Below, in pieces: positions 1 through 8,709 of a stretch of 64,000 nucleotides of DNA. How positions within the stretch are numbered: position 1 is the first letter of the stretch; the number at the start of each line of letters is the position of its first letter. The stretch spans positions 36,168 to 100,167 of the forward strand of contig CAZJVP010000101.1 of the NCBI GenBank assembly GCA_964549615.1, given 5' to 3'. Under the pieces are notes generated by a model, which made no database searches, was not told the origin of the DNA, and saw only the letters and a list, made by a program, of their open reading frames with translations. The stretch is from CAYVLA01 sp964549615 [NCBI: uncultured Thermococci archaeon]. Lineage in GTDB: Archaea > CAYQAE01 > CAYVLA01. Both the position numbers and the translations under genes were made by a program.

Positions 1-2030
1 GCGCAGTCCAACCCTGCGACGGGATCCAAGCGCCACACCACAGCGCCGGGAAAGCTCAACACGCCGCACTCCGCCAAGAACCTCTGTTCCTCTAGATTCC
101 CAGCCACCCCATAGTCCAGCGTCCCCGCAGCCACCGCCAACATCGTCGAGTTAGGTGCCCATGACAGGCATCCAGGCAATGAAAGATGGGAGTGGCGAAG
201 CACAAGCACCGCAAGCCCCTCACCCAACTCAGATTGGCGAAGCACAGACCTCTCCCACAGCTCAGATTGGCGAAGCACAAGCCCCCCACCCAACTCAGAT
301 GCGCTAGGAAGTCCGCCCCCCATATCAACCTCCCAAACCACAACCCTGGCCAACCCGCCGATCTTCGCAATCATATCCCAAACATTGCACAAACCAGCAG
401 GAATCTCTTTATCAGTTTCCCGGTCAAATTCACTCAGACAGGCCAACTTCGAGCCATCATGCGACCAGGCCACAGACAGCACATTCCTCCAAGCCGGCAA
501 AGAAACAAGGAGAAGGGGCCTCCACGGATCCCAGATCTGGACACATGAAGGAAGCCCCACCGCCAAATAAGATCCTTCAGGAGACCAGGCCAGGCAAGCA
601 ACATCCTCTCCTACTGCATGACTTGACAGCGGCCCTCCCCCAACGTTGAGGACATCCCATATCTCAACCCCGCCTAGACCTGCAACTGCGAGGATGCTCG
701 GTTCCGGGCTCCACTGCAGCAGGCTTGCACGCTCAATCCTGGGATATATCCTGTTCACCAAGCTGCCGAACCCTGCGTCCCATATCGACACCTCTCCCCC
801 CTCCGTGCACGTTGCGATCATCCTGGCGTCCGGGGATACGACAGCATGCTTAAAACGGTTCAACCCATCCAGATCAATCCGGAACTTCTCAGAACCACCC
901 CGCGTAAAAACCCGGACCGGCTCGCCCCACCCCTCATGCGTTGCAATGATCAGGTCCCCGTCGGGATACCAGTAGACCGTTTTCACAGCCGAACACCAGC
1001 CCTGAAATCTTCGAATGAGACTCAGCGATCCCGACCCTAAGTCAACCTGCCACAGTTTCACGGTTTGATCCTTGGAACCGGAAACCAGGCGGGATCCGCG
1101 CCACGACAAGGATGAGACGGGAAGAGAATGGGCCGAGATATCCGTGACGACCTCTCGACTTTCGATTCCCCATATCAGGATTCTGCCATCAGAACTGCCC
1201 AGGGCCAGGAAATCTCCACCGGGCGACCAGGCCAGGCTCGTCCCAACAACATCCACAGCACTTAAGGCAATCAGGCTACCGTTGCTGGCGCTGCAAATCC
1301 TCAGCAAGCCATTCGCGGCCGTGGCGATGGCGGTTCCATCAGGCGAGAAGGCTGCCAGCTCTCCGGGAAGCTTGTATACCACTTTTCCTGTGGAGGCGTC
1401 GAAGACCTGCGTGTCCCCACTGCCGCTTGCAAGAATCCTCTTGCCGTCGGCCGACCAATCAACGGTCCCGCCATCGGCGACGCAGAACTGGCCGCCGGTC
1501 TTCGAGAAGCATGCGATATGAGTCCGGTTTGCGATATCGAAGAGGTGTACGCGGCCAGCGCACCAGCCCAACGCTATCATGGAGCCGTCCGGCGACCACC
1601 TTACCGGCCAAGGATCTATGCCCCAGTACGTTCGAGAGTATGGATAGGCGCCATAGTCGTAGTCAAGTTCAGCAACTGTCAAGAGGTCTGGTACGCGGAC
1701 GAGTCTGACCTTGCCCAGAGCATTGACAACCACGATCATGGATCCGTTTGGCGACCAGGCAAAGCCGGAGAAAGGTAGGCCCTCGGAGCCGGGGAGAAAC
1801 GAGGCAAGGCTGCCGTCCAGATGCCATAGGTGCAGCGCTGAATCACTGCAGGTGGCCAAGAAAGGGCCCTGAGGGTCCAGCTCTGCTTTCTGCAGCCAGC
1901 CCAGACCTATGACGATCTCCGGGGCGACGATCTCAGGGGCGGCATATGCGAGAGTGACCTGCATCTCGCGGCCGCTGGAGATGATGAATAGGAAAATCGC
2001 CGCAAGAAGGACCAGACCCATCCGGTGCAT
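1..2030 (-). CDS. Secreted WD40-type beta-propeller protein (3' end beyond window)
   Basis: The minus-strand frame starting at ATG 2030 stays open to base 1, so at least 676 codons are present and the C-terminus lies outside the window. Residues about 3-18 (LVLLAAIFLFIISS) look like a signal peptide. The rest is a series of blades with recurring 'WSPDGS', 'WSPNGS', 'LHLW' and 'VKLW' motifs, typical of WD40 propellers. The protein is probably exported and acts as a binding platform; no ligand can be named. Near 231-300 the frame carries a 33-base repeat encoding an 11-residue LRQSEL-containing unit, probably a low-complexity loop. No good Shine-Dalgarno site precedes the start. Confidence 0.8.
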   Translation of the reverse strand, partial: MHRMGLVLLAAIFLFIISSGREMQVTLAYAAPEIVAPEIVIGLGWLQKAELDPQGPFLATCSDSALHLWHLDGSLASFLPGSEGLPFSGFAWSPNGSMIVVVNALGKVRLVRVPDLLTVAELDYDYGAYPYSRTYWGIDPWPVRWSPDGSMIALGWCAGRVHLFDIANRTHIACFSKTGGQFCVADGGTVDWSADGKRILASGSGDTQVFDASTGKVVYKLPGELAAFSPDGTAIATAANGLLRICSASNGSLIALSAVDVVGTSLAWSPGGDFLALGSSDGRILIWGIESREVVTDISAHSLPVSSLSWRGSRLVSGSKDQTVKLWQVDLGSGSLSLIRRFQGWCSAVKTVYWYPDGDLIIATHEGWGEPVRVFTRGGSEKFRIDLDGLNRFKHAVVSPDARMIATCTEGGEVSIWDAGFGSLVNRIYPRIERASLLQWSPEPSILAVAGLGGVEIWDVLNVGGGPLSSHAVGEDVACLAWSPEGSYLAVGLPSCVQIWDPWRPLLLVSLPAWRNVLSVAWSHDGSKLACLSEFDRETDKEIPAGLCNVWDMIAKIGGLARVVVWEVDMGGGLPSASELGGGLVLRQSELWERSVLRQSELGEGLAVLVLRHSHLSLPGCLSWAPNSTMLAVAAGTLDYGVAGNLEEQRFLAECGVLSFPGAVVWRLDPVAGLDC
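192..300. repeat. 33-bp direct repeats inside the WD40 gene
   Basis: The string agattggcgaagcac occurs at 231 and again at 264, and the next repeat boundary (ctcagat) falls at 297, giving a period of exactly 33 bases. A related copy (tggcgaagcac) lies 42 bases upstream at 193. The period is 11 codons, so the propeller frame is kept and the protein gains LRQSEL-like units. Confidence 0.65.
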
Positions 2031-2083
2031 GCGATCTCAACCCTTTGTCGTTTGGTTACCACGTAGAGGAGCAGTAGGTTTGT

Positions 2084-2767
2084 TCAATACTCAATCCAGC
2101 AGTAAGCCCACTCGACATATGGGGGATTGCCCCACGAACTCCCTTGCGCGATGGCGTTGGAGTTACTCTGTGACACCCACTTGAACTTCATCCAGATTCT
2201 GTAAGAGTGCTCAGCTATCGAATCAAAGGTTCCGTATCCAGTGACTTGACCCACGTTCCAGATGCCGCCAGGATTGTCCCATCGATAGTAACCTGAGCCA
2301 ACCTGCCCTCCGGTGGTCAGATCGGTCACTATGAGATATACGATGAAACACTGCACAGACCCTGACTCCTCGTACGAGGTGCTGTTGTCAAGGTCGAATG
2401 TGATCTCGAAGTCAACCGATGTGCTGTGATACATCGTGAAATCCCTCCACATAGCAACATCCGCCCACGCTGAATCCCAGACCGCGTCCTTACTCTTCGC
2501 CCCGGCGTAAATCTCAGCCTTCTTGGAACTGGTTTCCTTGGAGTCGTGCCAGATCTCACCCGGGTCCTGGCTGTAGGTGCCTCCGTCGTCAACGCTCATA
2601 TCTGTCGGGTAGTACCATGTCGTTCGACCTGACGGGAAGATAGGCATTTCGAATGGCTTATCGCTCCATGTGATCGTCAACCGCGTCTCTGTTCTTTCTG
2701 CTGGGACTGTCGCTGCCAGTAATACGAGGGCAATGCACCCTGACACAATCGGGAGAAATTCTTTCAT
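2084..2767 (-). CDS. Small secreted protein of unknown function
   Basis: A 227-residue protein. ATG 2767 was chosen because a strong Shine-Dalgarno sequence (AGGAGGTG, plus-strand 2773-2780) lies five bases upstream. Longer in-frame starts up to 3061 lack such a site. Residues about 1-21 form a signal peptide (KEFLPIVSG followed by a hydrophobic stretch). The mature part is rich in Trp, Tyr, Ser and Asp and looks like a beta-sandwich ectodomain, perhaps a binding module, but I recognise no family. It lies directly downstream of the membrane-bound winged-helix gene and upstream of the WD40 gene on the same strand. A box shared with the regulator's promoter lies about 110 bases upstream. Confidence 0.75.
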   Translation of the reverse strand: MKEFLPIVSGCIALVLLAATVPAERTETRLTITWSDKPFEMPIFPSGRTTWYYPTDMSVDDGGTYSQDPGEIWHDSKETSSKKAEIYAGAKSKDAVWDSAWADVAMWRDFTMYHSTSVDFEITFDLDNSTSYEESGSVQCFIVYLIVTDLTTGGQVGSGYYRWDNPGGIWNVGQVTGYGTFDSIAEHSYRIWMKFKWVSQSNSNAIAQGSSWGNPPYVEWAYCWIEY

Positions 2768-2772
2768 GTTCT

Positions 2773-2780
2773 CACCTCCT
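2773..2780 (-). promoter_or_regulatory. Shine-Dalgarno site fixing the start at 2767
   Basis: On the minus strand AGGAGGTG precedes the ATG by five bases. It is one of the clearest ribosome-binding sites here and decides the start over upstream in-frame alternatives. Confidence 0.75.
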
Positions 2781-2873
2781 GTTTGGTGGATATTCATACT
2801 CTCCCTCCCCCAGTGTGGCGGAGGACTCGATCTTGTGGACGTTCCCAGGATGAGTATTTGTACGCTACCGCTG

Positions 2874-2892
2874 GATAAAATGACTAGGTACG
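2874..2892 (-). promoter_or_regulatory. Putative promoter box shared with the 3928 gene
   Basis: Plus-strand ataaaatgactaggtacg closely matches ataaaaactaggtacg at 3954-3969, upstream of the next minus-strand gene. On the minus strand each reads CGTACCTAGT followed by a T-rich TATA-like run. The shared 10-mer suggests common control of the regulator and the secreted protein. Confidence 0.45.
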
Positions 2893-3229
2893 GTGAACGC
2901 CGTCTGTCTGCGTGCGATCGCGACCCTAATCGGACAAGAAGCCTCTCAAATCCAAAGCTTCGGAAATCCATAGGACTACGCGTATCTGGGGGGATGGCTG
3001 AACATCCATGCCAAGACCCTCGGGAGCACACTATCGACCTCTTCCACATACACCTAGCCAACGAAGGCCGTACAGGCGATCCCTACGACAGGCACTTGGG
3101 CAATGGAAACGAAGAGACCTAGGGGAAATCCACAAGCAATGGCGAGACCTGAGAATACGTGGCACTCCATTCCGTATAGCGAGACTGTGCCACAGAAGTG
3201 CGGCTGGCCGTCACGGCCCGTCGTTTGTT

Positions 3230-3928
3230 TCAGGGATCTGCGAGCCAGAAGCTCTCGCCGATACTTCCCGGGCTCGTTTCAACCGTAATACCTACCCGGC
3301 TGGTGCCCATTTTCGTCAACTCGAGCTGTGCGGTCCGCAATCTGCTACTCAGCGTAAGCAGCTGGCTTTTCAGCGTTGCAAGCTCTGAATCTTTCTCTAG
3401 CAAGGTCATGTTGGCTTGGCCAAGCAAATCCTGAACACTCATCAAAGCCTCAGAGGTTGTGGAAAGTCTCTGCTCTGCTTGGAGAAGGCTCTCCGTTGCG
3501 GTCGCCAGTCGCCCGCGGAGGTCCAACAGTTCGGCGTCCTTTCCCAGGATATCTGTTCTAAGAGACCTACATGTCTGTGCCCCCAAGTAGGCCGCGGTCA
3601 ACGCGATGAAGAAACCAACACCTAGGACACCCGACAGGGTCCAAGGCAACCTCCACCCCGCTCGGTACCTCCTAGACGGAGGCCTTGGCGGTTCTCGACC
3701 CTCTTTCCCCATGAGTGAGTACGATGTTGATGGAGGCCAACCGGGTATCACGCTCTTTGTAATGGCTCCGGCCTGGACCAGCCTTTTGAGGCGCCTTGAC
3801 AGCTTCGGTCTGGTCACCTTCAACCCATTCATCTTTAGGGCTTCCAGAATCTCGTTGAAACCCATCTTGGTCCCTTCGCGCAGGATACGAAGGATGGCTA
3901 ACTCCAACTGGTCATATTCGACAGGCAT
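3230..3928 (-). CDS. Membrane-anchored winged-helix protein with coiled coil
   Basis: A 232-residue protein with three parts. Residues about 1-75 look like a winged-helix DNA-binding domain (LAILRILREG, then a recognition-helix-like RPKLSRRLKRLV). A basic linker leads to a single membrane segment at about 94-113 (LSGVLGVGFFIALTAAYLG). Residues about 120-208 form a heptad-like coiled coil rich in Leu, Ser, Glu and Gln. The layout suggests a regulator held at the membrane with an extracytoplasmic helical sensor. A TATA-like box at 3953-3960 is 27 bases from the ATG, supporting a leaderless message and this start. Target genes are unknown; the neighbouring secreted-protein genes are candidates. 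Confidence 0.75.
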   Translation of the reverse strand: MPVEYDQLELAILRILREGTKMGFNEILEALKMNGLKVTRPKLSRRLKRLVQAGAITKSVIPGWPPSTSYSLMGKEGREPPRPPSRRYRAGWRLPWTLSGVLGVGFFIALTAAYLGAQTCRSLRTDILGKDAELLDLRGRLATATESLLQAEQRLSTTSEALMSVQDLLGQANMTLLEKDSELATLKSQLLTLSSRLRTAQLELTKMGTSRVGITVETSPGSIGESFWLADP

Positions 3929-3952
3929 GGAGACCTATACGTTCTGGTCACT

Positions 3953-3969
3953 AATAAAAACTAGGTACG
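3953..3969 (-). promoter_or_regulatory. TATA-like promoter of the winged-helix gene
   Basis: The minus strand reads CGTACCTAG followed by TTTTTATT. The box centre is about 27 bases from ATG 3928, the spacing expected for a leaderless archaeal transcript. Confidence 0.6.
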
Positions 3970-4849
3970 ATGCCAATCATCTCATGTAGGGCCTCTTTCG
4001 GACGCTCTGGATCTCACACACCCATCCTTACGAATGCAGACAGGAGCATTGGCTCGACCAAGGAGGGTTTGACTGGATAGCAGATGCTGGAGGGCTAAGG
4101 TCTCTCGGCTTATGCTGACGCTCCCTCCAGGTCTGGAACTCGCCTTGCGATGTCTCTTCCACGCTTTCGGAGCAAGTGTTCCCAGAGGCGCATCCCTTGC
4201 GTGAGCGAACGCTCGGGAGTACATCCCTTGCCCCGCTACTGAAGAAGTAGCTTTGCAAAGAGGCCGCGTATTGTCGTCCGGGTCCTCAAGCGATGGAACG
4301 CAGGATGGCCTTGGATCAGAAGAAATCGAAAAAACGAAAAGAGCATCGAGGACCCAACTGGGTATGTATTCGCTCGCTACAGGCAGTAGGTTCCACCGTG
4401 CCCACATTATTTGCTATCCGAAACCGCTGATCTTTGCAGTGGCGCGAACCACATTGTTCTGTGCCTTCTGCCGCCAAAGACAGAGGAGAACCGAGGCCGT
4501 GGTAAGAGGTACCTTCACCTCTTGGAAGACCCCGATGTGGGCAGGCGGAAACCGAGATTCTGCAAACCTTTAGGGGCATGGAGGTTGACTTGGAGCATAT
4601 CAAGCTTCGGCACAGTGTGGAGCAGGTTCGCCAAGAAGACCTCTTACCTTCGGAAACCCGGAACCTTGAGCAGGCTCCCGAGGAGTTGTCCCACGCTGCC
4701 GGCCCTTATCAGTGCAGCCGCCGTAAGAACCAACCCCCTTGCGGAAACAAGGAGTCTGAGCCAGCAGCAGGGAGCTGGTATCTGAGATCACGACCCGCTT
4801 GACCTTGGGCTGTGACGAGGACGCGAGTTGCAGTGTGGCCCTGGAGAAA
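3970..4849. other. Gene-poor stretch without a supported gene
   Basis: Several open frames of 75-140 codons exist on both strands, but none has family motifs, signal peptides or plausible composition, and they overlap one another. On the minus strand a short frame near 4770-4815 (RVVISDTSSLLL) faintly resembles the start of a PIN domain but breaks at once. No RNA gene was seen. This may be decayed accessory DNA next to the toxin-antitoxin pair. Confidence 0.5.
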
Positions 4850-5185
4850 CTAGGAGCCACGGACCTTCGCTATTTCACTTTTCAGGCGTGGGATGTCCTC
4901 CTCAACGATCTTCCAGATTCTCTCCAGGTTCACGCCGAAATAGGCGTGGATGAGGACATCTCTCATCCCGGCGATCTTTTTCCATGGGATCTCGGGATAC
5001 CTGTTCTTGAACTCGTCCGGAATGTTCTTCGCAGCCTCGCCCATTATCTCCAATCGCCTGAGGACGGCGTCTTGAACCTGGGTATTGCTGAAGAAATCAT
5101 CCCTTGAAACTCCCTTGGTGTATTCCTCGATCTTGGAGATACTCTCCTGGATGTCCTCGATGTATACTTTCACGTCCCTCTTCAC
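4850..5185 (-). CDS. HEPN-domain (DUF86/HepT-like) toxin
   Basis: A 111-residue all-helical protein of the HepT/DUF86 type. The HEPN signature R-x(4)-H is present as [11 protein letters not shown] at about residues 75-85; in the family these residues form the RNase or partner-modified site. The family's conserved YPEIPW motif precedes it. Its ATG overlaps the stop of the upstream nucleotidyltransferase by four bases (ATGA), so the two are translationally coupled. Members act as toxins neutralised by an MNT nucleotidyltransferase that modifies the HEPN protein. The length and motifs are complete, so it looks functional. Confidence 0.9.
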   Translation of the reverse strand: MKRDVKVYIEDIQESISKIEEYTKGVSRDDFFSNTQVQDAVLRRLEIMGEAAKNIPDEFKNRYPEIPWKKIAGMRDVLIHAYFGVNLERIWKIVEEDIPRLKSEIAKVRGS

Positions 5186-5469
5186 AGGATTTCCACCTGC
5201 TCGGCCAGTATTCTCTCCCTGAGAAGGGGCTTGATCGTGCTATACTCAACCAGGTCGACCTCCCGCCCCAAAGCTTGCTCTATCTCCAGCTTGAGCCCGA
5301 TGAAGTCGAGCAGGCTCATGTCGCTCTCGATATCCACCAGGATGTCGATGTCGCTGTCTTCCCTTGCCTCCCCCCTGACCACGGAGCCGAATATCCCCGC
5401 CCTCTTGACCCGATTGCGGCGAAGGATTGGGAGAATCTTCTGTCTTATCTCCTCTACTTGCCCCTCCAT
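5182..5469 (-). CDS. MNT-type nucleotidyltransferase antitoxin
   Basis: A minimal nucleotidyltransferase of about 95 residues. The active-site pattern is clear: [19 protein letters not shown] carries the G-S motif and the two metal-binding aspartates (D-x-D). In HEPN/MNT pairs this enzyme modifies and silences the HEPN partner. ATG 5469 is preferred because it puts the GS motif about 28 residues in, as usual, and an AT-rich box lies about 30 bases upstream. ATG 5538, behind a GGAGATG site, would add 23 residues and remains possible. The gene precedes the HEPN toxin with a four-base overlap. Confidence 0.85.
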   Translation of the reverse strand: MEGQVEEIRQKILPILRRNRVKRAGIFGSVVRGEAREDSDIDILVDIESDMSLLDFIGLKLEIEQALGREVDLVEYSTIKPLLRERILAEQVEIL

Positions 5470-5539
5470 TTCGATCAATCTTCCATGCTGGTTGTGGTAG
5501 AAAACGCTTTTGCACCTTTCACCCTTCGACGATTCCATG

Positions 5540-6257
5540 TCCCCATCTCCTAAGCGGAAAGTCCGCCAGAGACCCATCCGTCCCTGCTCGGCCCGCCAGA
5601 GCGACGCATTCTGGACATGGCTGGCCAACCCCCGGGAGCGACCGCAGAATGCTGTGGATAGGAAGAGTCTCTTGGTCTTGGCGCCTAAGGGTCTAACCCT
5701 AACTCCTTGTGGTTCCCCATTCCTGAGAATCCAGGAGCGGAATTTCTTTTTGTGCGGTGTGTGCTGTTTCGATGTGCCTTTTGCCTGATGGGCTTAACGA
5801 TGCCTCGGCGTGGGCCCGTAGGTTTCCTCTCAACAGTCGGGAGATCGTCTCTCCAATACGCATGCAATCTCCTTATCCTAACCTCCGTATCCAGTGCAGA
5901 AGGTCAGATCCCGGATGGTCCCGATGAATGACATGTCGCGGCGCAGGTCAAACAAACCAAAATCGAATCATGGCCACGCCAGATACGAATTCGCTCCCTG
6001 CGGGGGCCGCGCCGCGCCGGGCCCGCCATCTCTCGTTGGCTTCATCGGCCGGAATACTACTTCACAGGACCGAAGAAGGCAGACTAGGTCATGATAGGAG
6101 CTCCCTGGTGAATGTCTTCTTGCCAATCCCTAGGTGGGAGCAAGATCTTCCGGTCGGCAGCGTTCCACGAGGTTGAACGGCTGCGCCGGCCACAAGTTGA
6201 ACCGTTCCATGTTATCTATTAGTATCGTTTCGTGGCATGTAACGGCGAGGCAGCGAG
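5540..6257. other. Intergenic region with no recognised gene
   Basis: About 700 bases between the divergent antitoxin and secreted-protein genes. Short open frames exist but show no domain signature. No tRNA-like arm, repeat array or clear hairpin was seen. An AT-rich TATCTATTAG element at about 6213-6222 could serve as promoter for the gene at 6258. Confidence 0.5.
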
Positions 6258-7298
6258 ATGAAGCACCTTGTGGGAACATGGATCTGCCTGATATTAGGAC
6301 TGGTCGTCCCCGCCGCACTCTGCCTGCCGCCGGCCGAGGACGTGAACAAGATAGCCCTTGAGTACGTCCGTTCCTCCCAAAACTACCTGGATAACGGGGG
6401 CTTTGGCGAGATCGTGACCGCGACGAGGCTCGGGGAGAAGGTCTGCGTGGTCGTTGTGGAGTACCAGACCAGGCACGTCGGGATGCTCCAGGTCATTGGG
6501 CGGTTCGCCAGTTACATAACCATAGACTCGACCACGCTGCAGGTGGTAGAGGCAACTACCGAGGACATCACCGGCCGGGGCGATGAGCCGGGCTCCGGGT
6601 CGACTGAGCCGGGGAACGTCAGCGGCGACGAGCCGGTCCTCATCTCCCCGGGCGAGGAGGAATCCTACCGCTATAAGATATCCTACACGATCAACGAGAC
6701 GAGGGAGATGATCGCCAAGCAAGGGATGGAAGAAAACCTGTCGGATGTCCTGGCTCTGCTGGACCGGGCCCAAGCCCTGCTCGACGGCGGGGAATACGAC
6801 GAGGCCTTGCAGGTGGTGTTGGATGCGAGGGCGATTGCGGAGGAGTTCATCTACGGCACCCCGGTCGATGAGCCTGGCGAAGAGCCTGGGAGCCCTAGCG
6901 AGGCGGAGATGCCGTGGCTGTACGGATACATCGTGGTCTTCGATCACGAGCCGACAGGAGACGATTGGGAGAGGCTGAGACAGATGTTCAATGCAACCTT
7001 GATCGCCAAGGCAAGCGTCAGCGTCGATGAGAATTACTCCTACTGGGTAAGGGTTTCCGGGGTTTCACCGGACGAGCTCAGGAAGGTGGAGGGCATCAAG
7101 GATGTGCTGGCGTTAAGGGGAGATCTGATCAACCCAGCGGAGGGCCACACGGATGTCCCCGAGCTTCCCGTGCCGGCGTCGGTCATGGCCGGAGCTTTGA
7201 CGATCATGGGATTTCGCAGGCGCTGGGCCGTCCGGTCTCTTAGAGGCCCTGCCGCCTCCCCGGCCTCCGCAGTTGGAGTTGGTCAAAAAGAATTATAA
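6258..7298 (+). CDS. Secreted protein with PepSY-like domain and C-terminal anchor
   Basis: 346 residues. A signal peptide (about 1-22, CLILGLVVPAALCLP) is followed by a roughly 80-residue alpha/beta domain that resembles PepSY modules. Then come an acidic Gly/Pro linker, a helical repeat (VLALLDRAQALLDGGEYDEAL, about 160-195), a second small alpha/beta domain (about 215-290), and a C-terminal stretch PELPVP + hydrophobic segment + RRR. That last arrangement resembles archaeosortase-type sorting signals, although about 20 extra residues follow the arginines. The gene lies just upstream of the first member of the five-paralog envelope family and its stop codon falls inside that gene's promoter box. 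Function unknown. Confidence 0.75.
   Translation: MKHLVGTWICLILGLVVPAALCLPPAEDVNKIALEYVRSSQNYLDNGGFGEIVTATRLGEKVCVVVVEYQTRHVGMLQVIGRFASYITIDSTTLQVVEATTEDITGRGDEPGSGSTEPGNVSGDEPVLISPGEEESYRYKISYTINETREMIAKQGMEENLSDVLALLDRAQALLDGGEYDEALQVVLDARAIAEEFIYGTPVDEPGEEPGSPSEAEMPWLYGYIVVFDHEPTGDDWERLRQMFNATLIAKASVSVDENYSYWVRVSGVSPDELRKVEGIKDVLALRGDLINPAEGHTDVPELPVPASVMAGALTIMGFRRRWAVRSLRGPAASPASAVGVGQKEL
7292..7298 (+). promoter_or_regulatory. TATA box overlapping the upstream stop codon
   Basis: ATTATAA is centred 27-28 bases before ATG 7323, and its last three bases are the TAA stop of the preceding gene. Confidence 0.6.
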
Positions 7299-7322
7299 CG
7301 ACCGCCGAGGCCGGTTAGGTCG

Positions 7323-8522
7323 ATGAGCCGAAGGTTCGAGGCGTCCCTCCTTTTGATTTTGTTGGCGATGCTGACACTTCGACCCGGCTTAGGCAGGCAA
7401 GCCGCCACCGATCCGGACAGCGGGCGCATCCGGGTGATCTACTTCGGCGACTCATGGGGGGTGTTAAGCCCCTACCAGTACCTCGTCCGCGACCCGATGC
7501 TTGCGGTGACGCCGGTGCCGGCGTCCTCAACCCACCTCGGAGGCGTGCCTAATGCCTCCCGGTACATAAGGCTACACATGCCTAGGACGTTCGAGCTTCT
7601 GACATCTAGGTTCGACGTCATCATCCTGAGCGACACCGTCAAGGCCTACTACACCCCGACGCAGCTGAACTGGTTCAGGGACGCGGTGAAGGATCGCGGC
7701 CGGGGTCTGCTGATGGTGGGCGGAAGGGAGGTGCAGACGGGTGAATGGTGGGCCAACCCTGTCGAGGAAGCCCTGCCGGTGGACTGGGTTCCGGGACAGA
7801 CCTACGAGAAGCTCTTCAGGGCCTACCCAACGGACCTTGATAGCGCGTTCCTCAAGTCGCTGCCGTGGGACAGCCTGCCGCCCTACCTTGGCATGAACCT
7901 TGCCAAGCTTAAGTCCGGGGCAAGCCTCCTTTTGCGATCCGACGTGCAGGACTACCCGGTCTTGGCTTTCTGGGAGTATGGAAGCGGTGCCGGCGTGGCC
8001 CACACCCCGGACTGGACCCCTGCTTGGGGTGGGCAGATCTGGCAGTGGGAGTTCTACGGCGATTTCGTGGCAAACCTCATGTATCTCGCTTCCGGCGCAG
8101 AGATCCCGGCGGATCCTTTGATGATGCGGGACATCAGGGAGGAGTTCTACCGCTTCGACATACAGCGCGGGATAATTACAGGGATGCTGGAGTTCGTCGA
8201 GAAGTTTGGGGCAAACGTCGGCCCCCTCGAGGACAAGCTCTTGGAGATCGACGCCGCGAAACAGGAAGCGACGCGCCTCTACGTGAAACAGGAGTACGGA
8301 CAGGTTCTGGAAACGATGAGGGCCGCCAGAGCCGAGCTTGACGGCGTTCTCGACCTTGCGCTTATGACCAAGGACAGAGCCCTGCTCTGGATCTACATCT
8401 CGGAGGCGATGGCCGTGACCGGCACTTCCTTGGTCTGCGGCATCGCGATATGGCTTCTCATGGTCAGGCGTAGGCTCTACAAAGCCGTGGGGACTACCCG
8501 TATGCTCGGCCGGGCCAGTTGA
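7323..8522 (+). CDS. Envelope GATase-like protein, paralog 1 of 5
   Basis: 399 residues: signal peptide (about 1-24), an extracytoplasmic alpha/beta domain beginning GRIRVIYFGD (about 35-270), a helical region (FDIQRGIITGMLEFVEKFGAN onward), a membrane helix (about 357-380) and a short basic tail MVRRRLYKAVGTTR. The ectodomain follows a glutamine-amidotransferase/ThuA-like pattern (FDVIILSD, then GRGLLMVGG) but no nucleophile cysteine follows the second strand, so catalysis is doubtful. Helical region, membrane segment and tail match the paralogs at 21828, 27153, 42639 and 51893. The family may bind or sense a surface ligand; eukaryotic OST48/GldG-type proteins have a comparable layout, but that is only an analogy. 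Confidence 0.8.
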   Translation: MSRRFEASLLLILLAMLTLRPGLGRQAATDPDSGRIRVIYFGDSWGVLSPYQYLVRDPMLAVTPVPASSTHLGGVPNASRYIRLHMPRTFELLTSRFDVIILSDTVKAYYTPTQLNWFRDAVKDRGRGLLMVGGREVQTGEWWANPVEEALPVDWVPGQTYEKLFRAYPTDLDSAFLKSLPWDSLPPYLGMNLAKLKSGASLLLRSDVQDYPVLAFWEYGSGAGVAHTPDWTPAWGGQIWQWEFYGDFVANLMYLASGAEIPADPLMMRDIREEFYRFDIQRGIITGMLEFVEKFGANVGPLEDKLLEIDAAKQEATRLYVKQEYGQVLETMRAARAELDGVLDLALMTKDRALLWIYISEAMAVTGTSLVCGIAIWLLMVRRRLYKAVGTTRMLGRAS

Positions 8523-8709
8523 GCGCGGTCCAGACGGCGCTTTTGCCTCCGGTTCATGCGCCGGATAAGTGTCCTGAACCCGGCGGAGGCCTCGGTTGGA
8601 GTCGGGTGGGAAAGCCATCGACCCTGCCTTTCGCGTGGGGACGTCAGGGTGCATTGGGCCTGCCCTGCGGCCAGCGGGCCGAGCGCTCAGGTCACGCACT
8701 CCCGTGCAT

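Noticed and set aside
2768-3061. N-terminal extension of the small secreted protein to 3061
   Set aside because: The strong Shine-Dalgarno at 2773-2780 and the signal peptide place the start at 2767.
3982-4407. 141-codon minus-strand frame
   Set aside because: Composition is Ser/Arg-rich with no motif, and it overlaps other equally weak frames.
4600-4860. PIN-domain-like start (RVVISDTSSLLL) on the minus strand
   Set aside because: Only about ten residues fit; no downstream acidic residues in any frame, so a PIN toxin is not supported.
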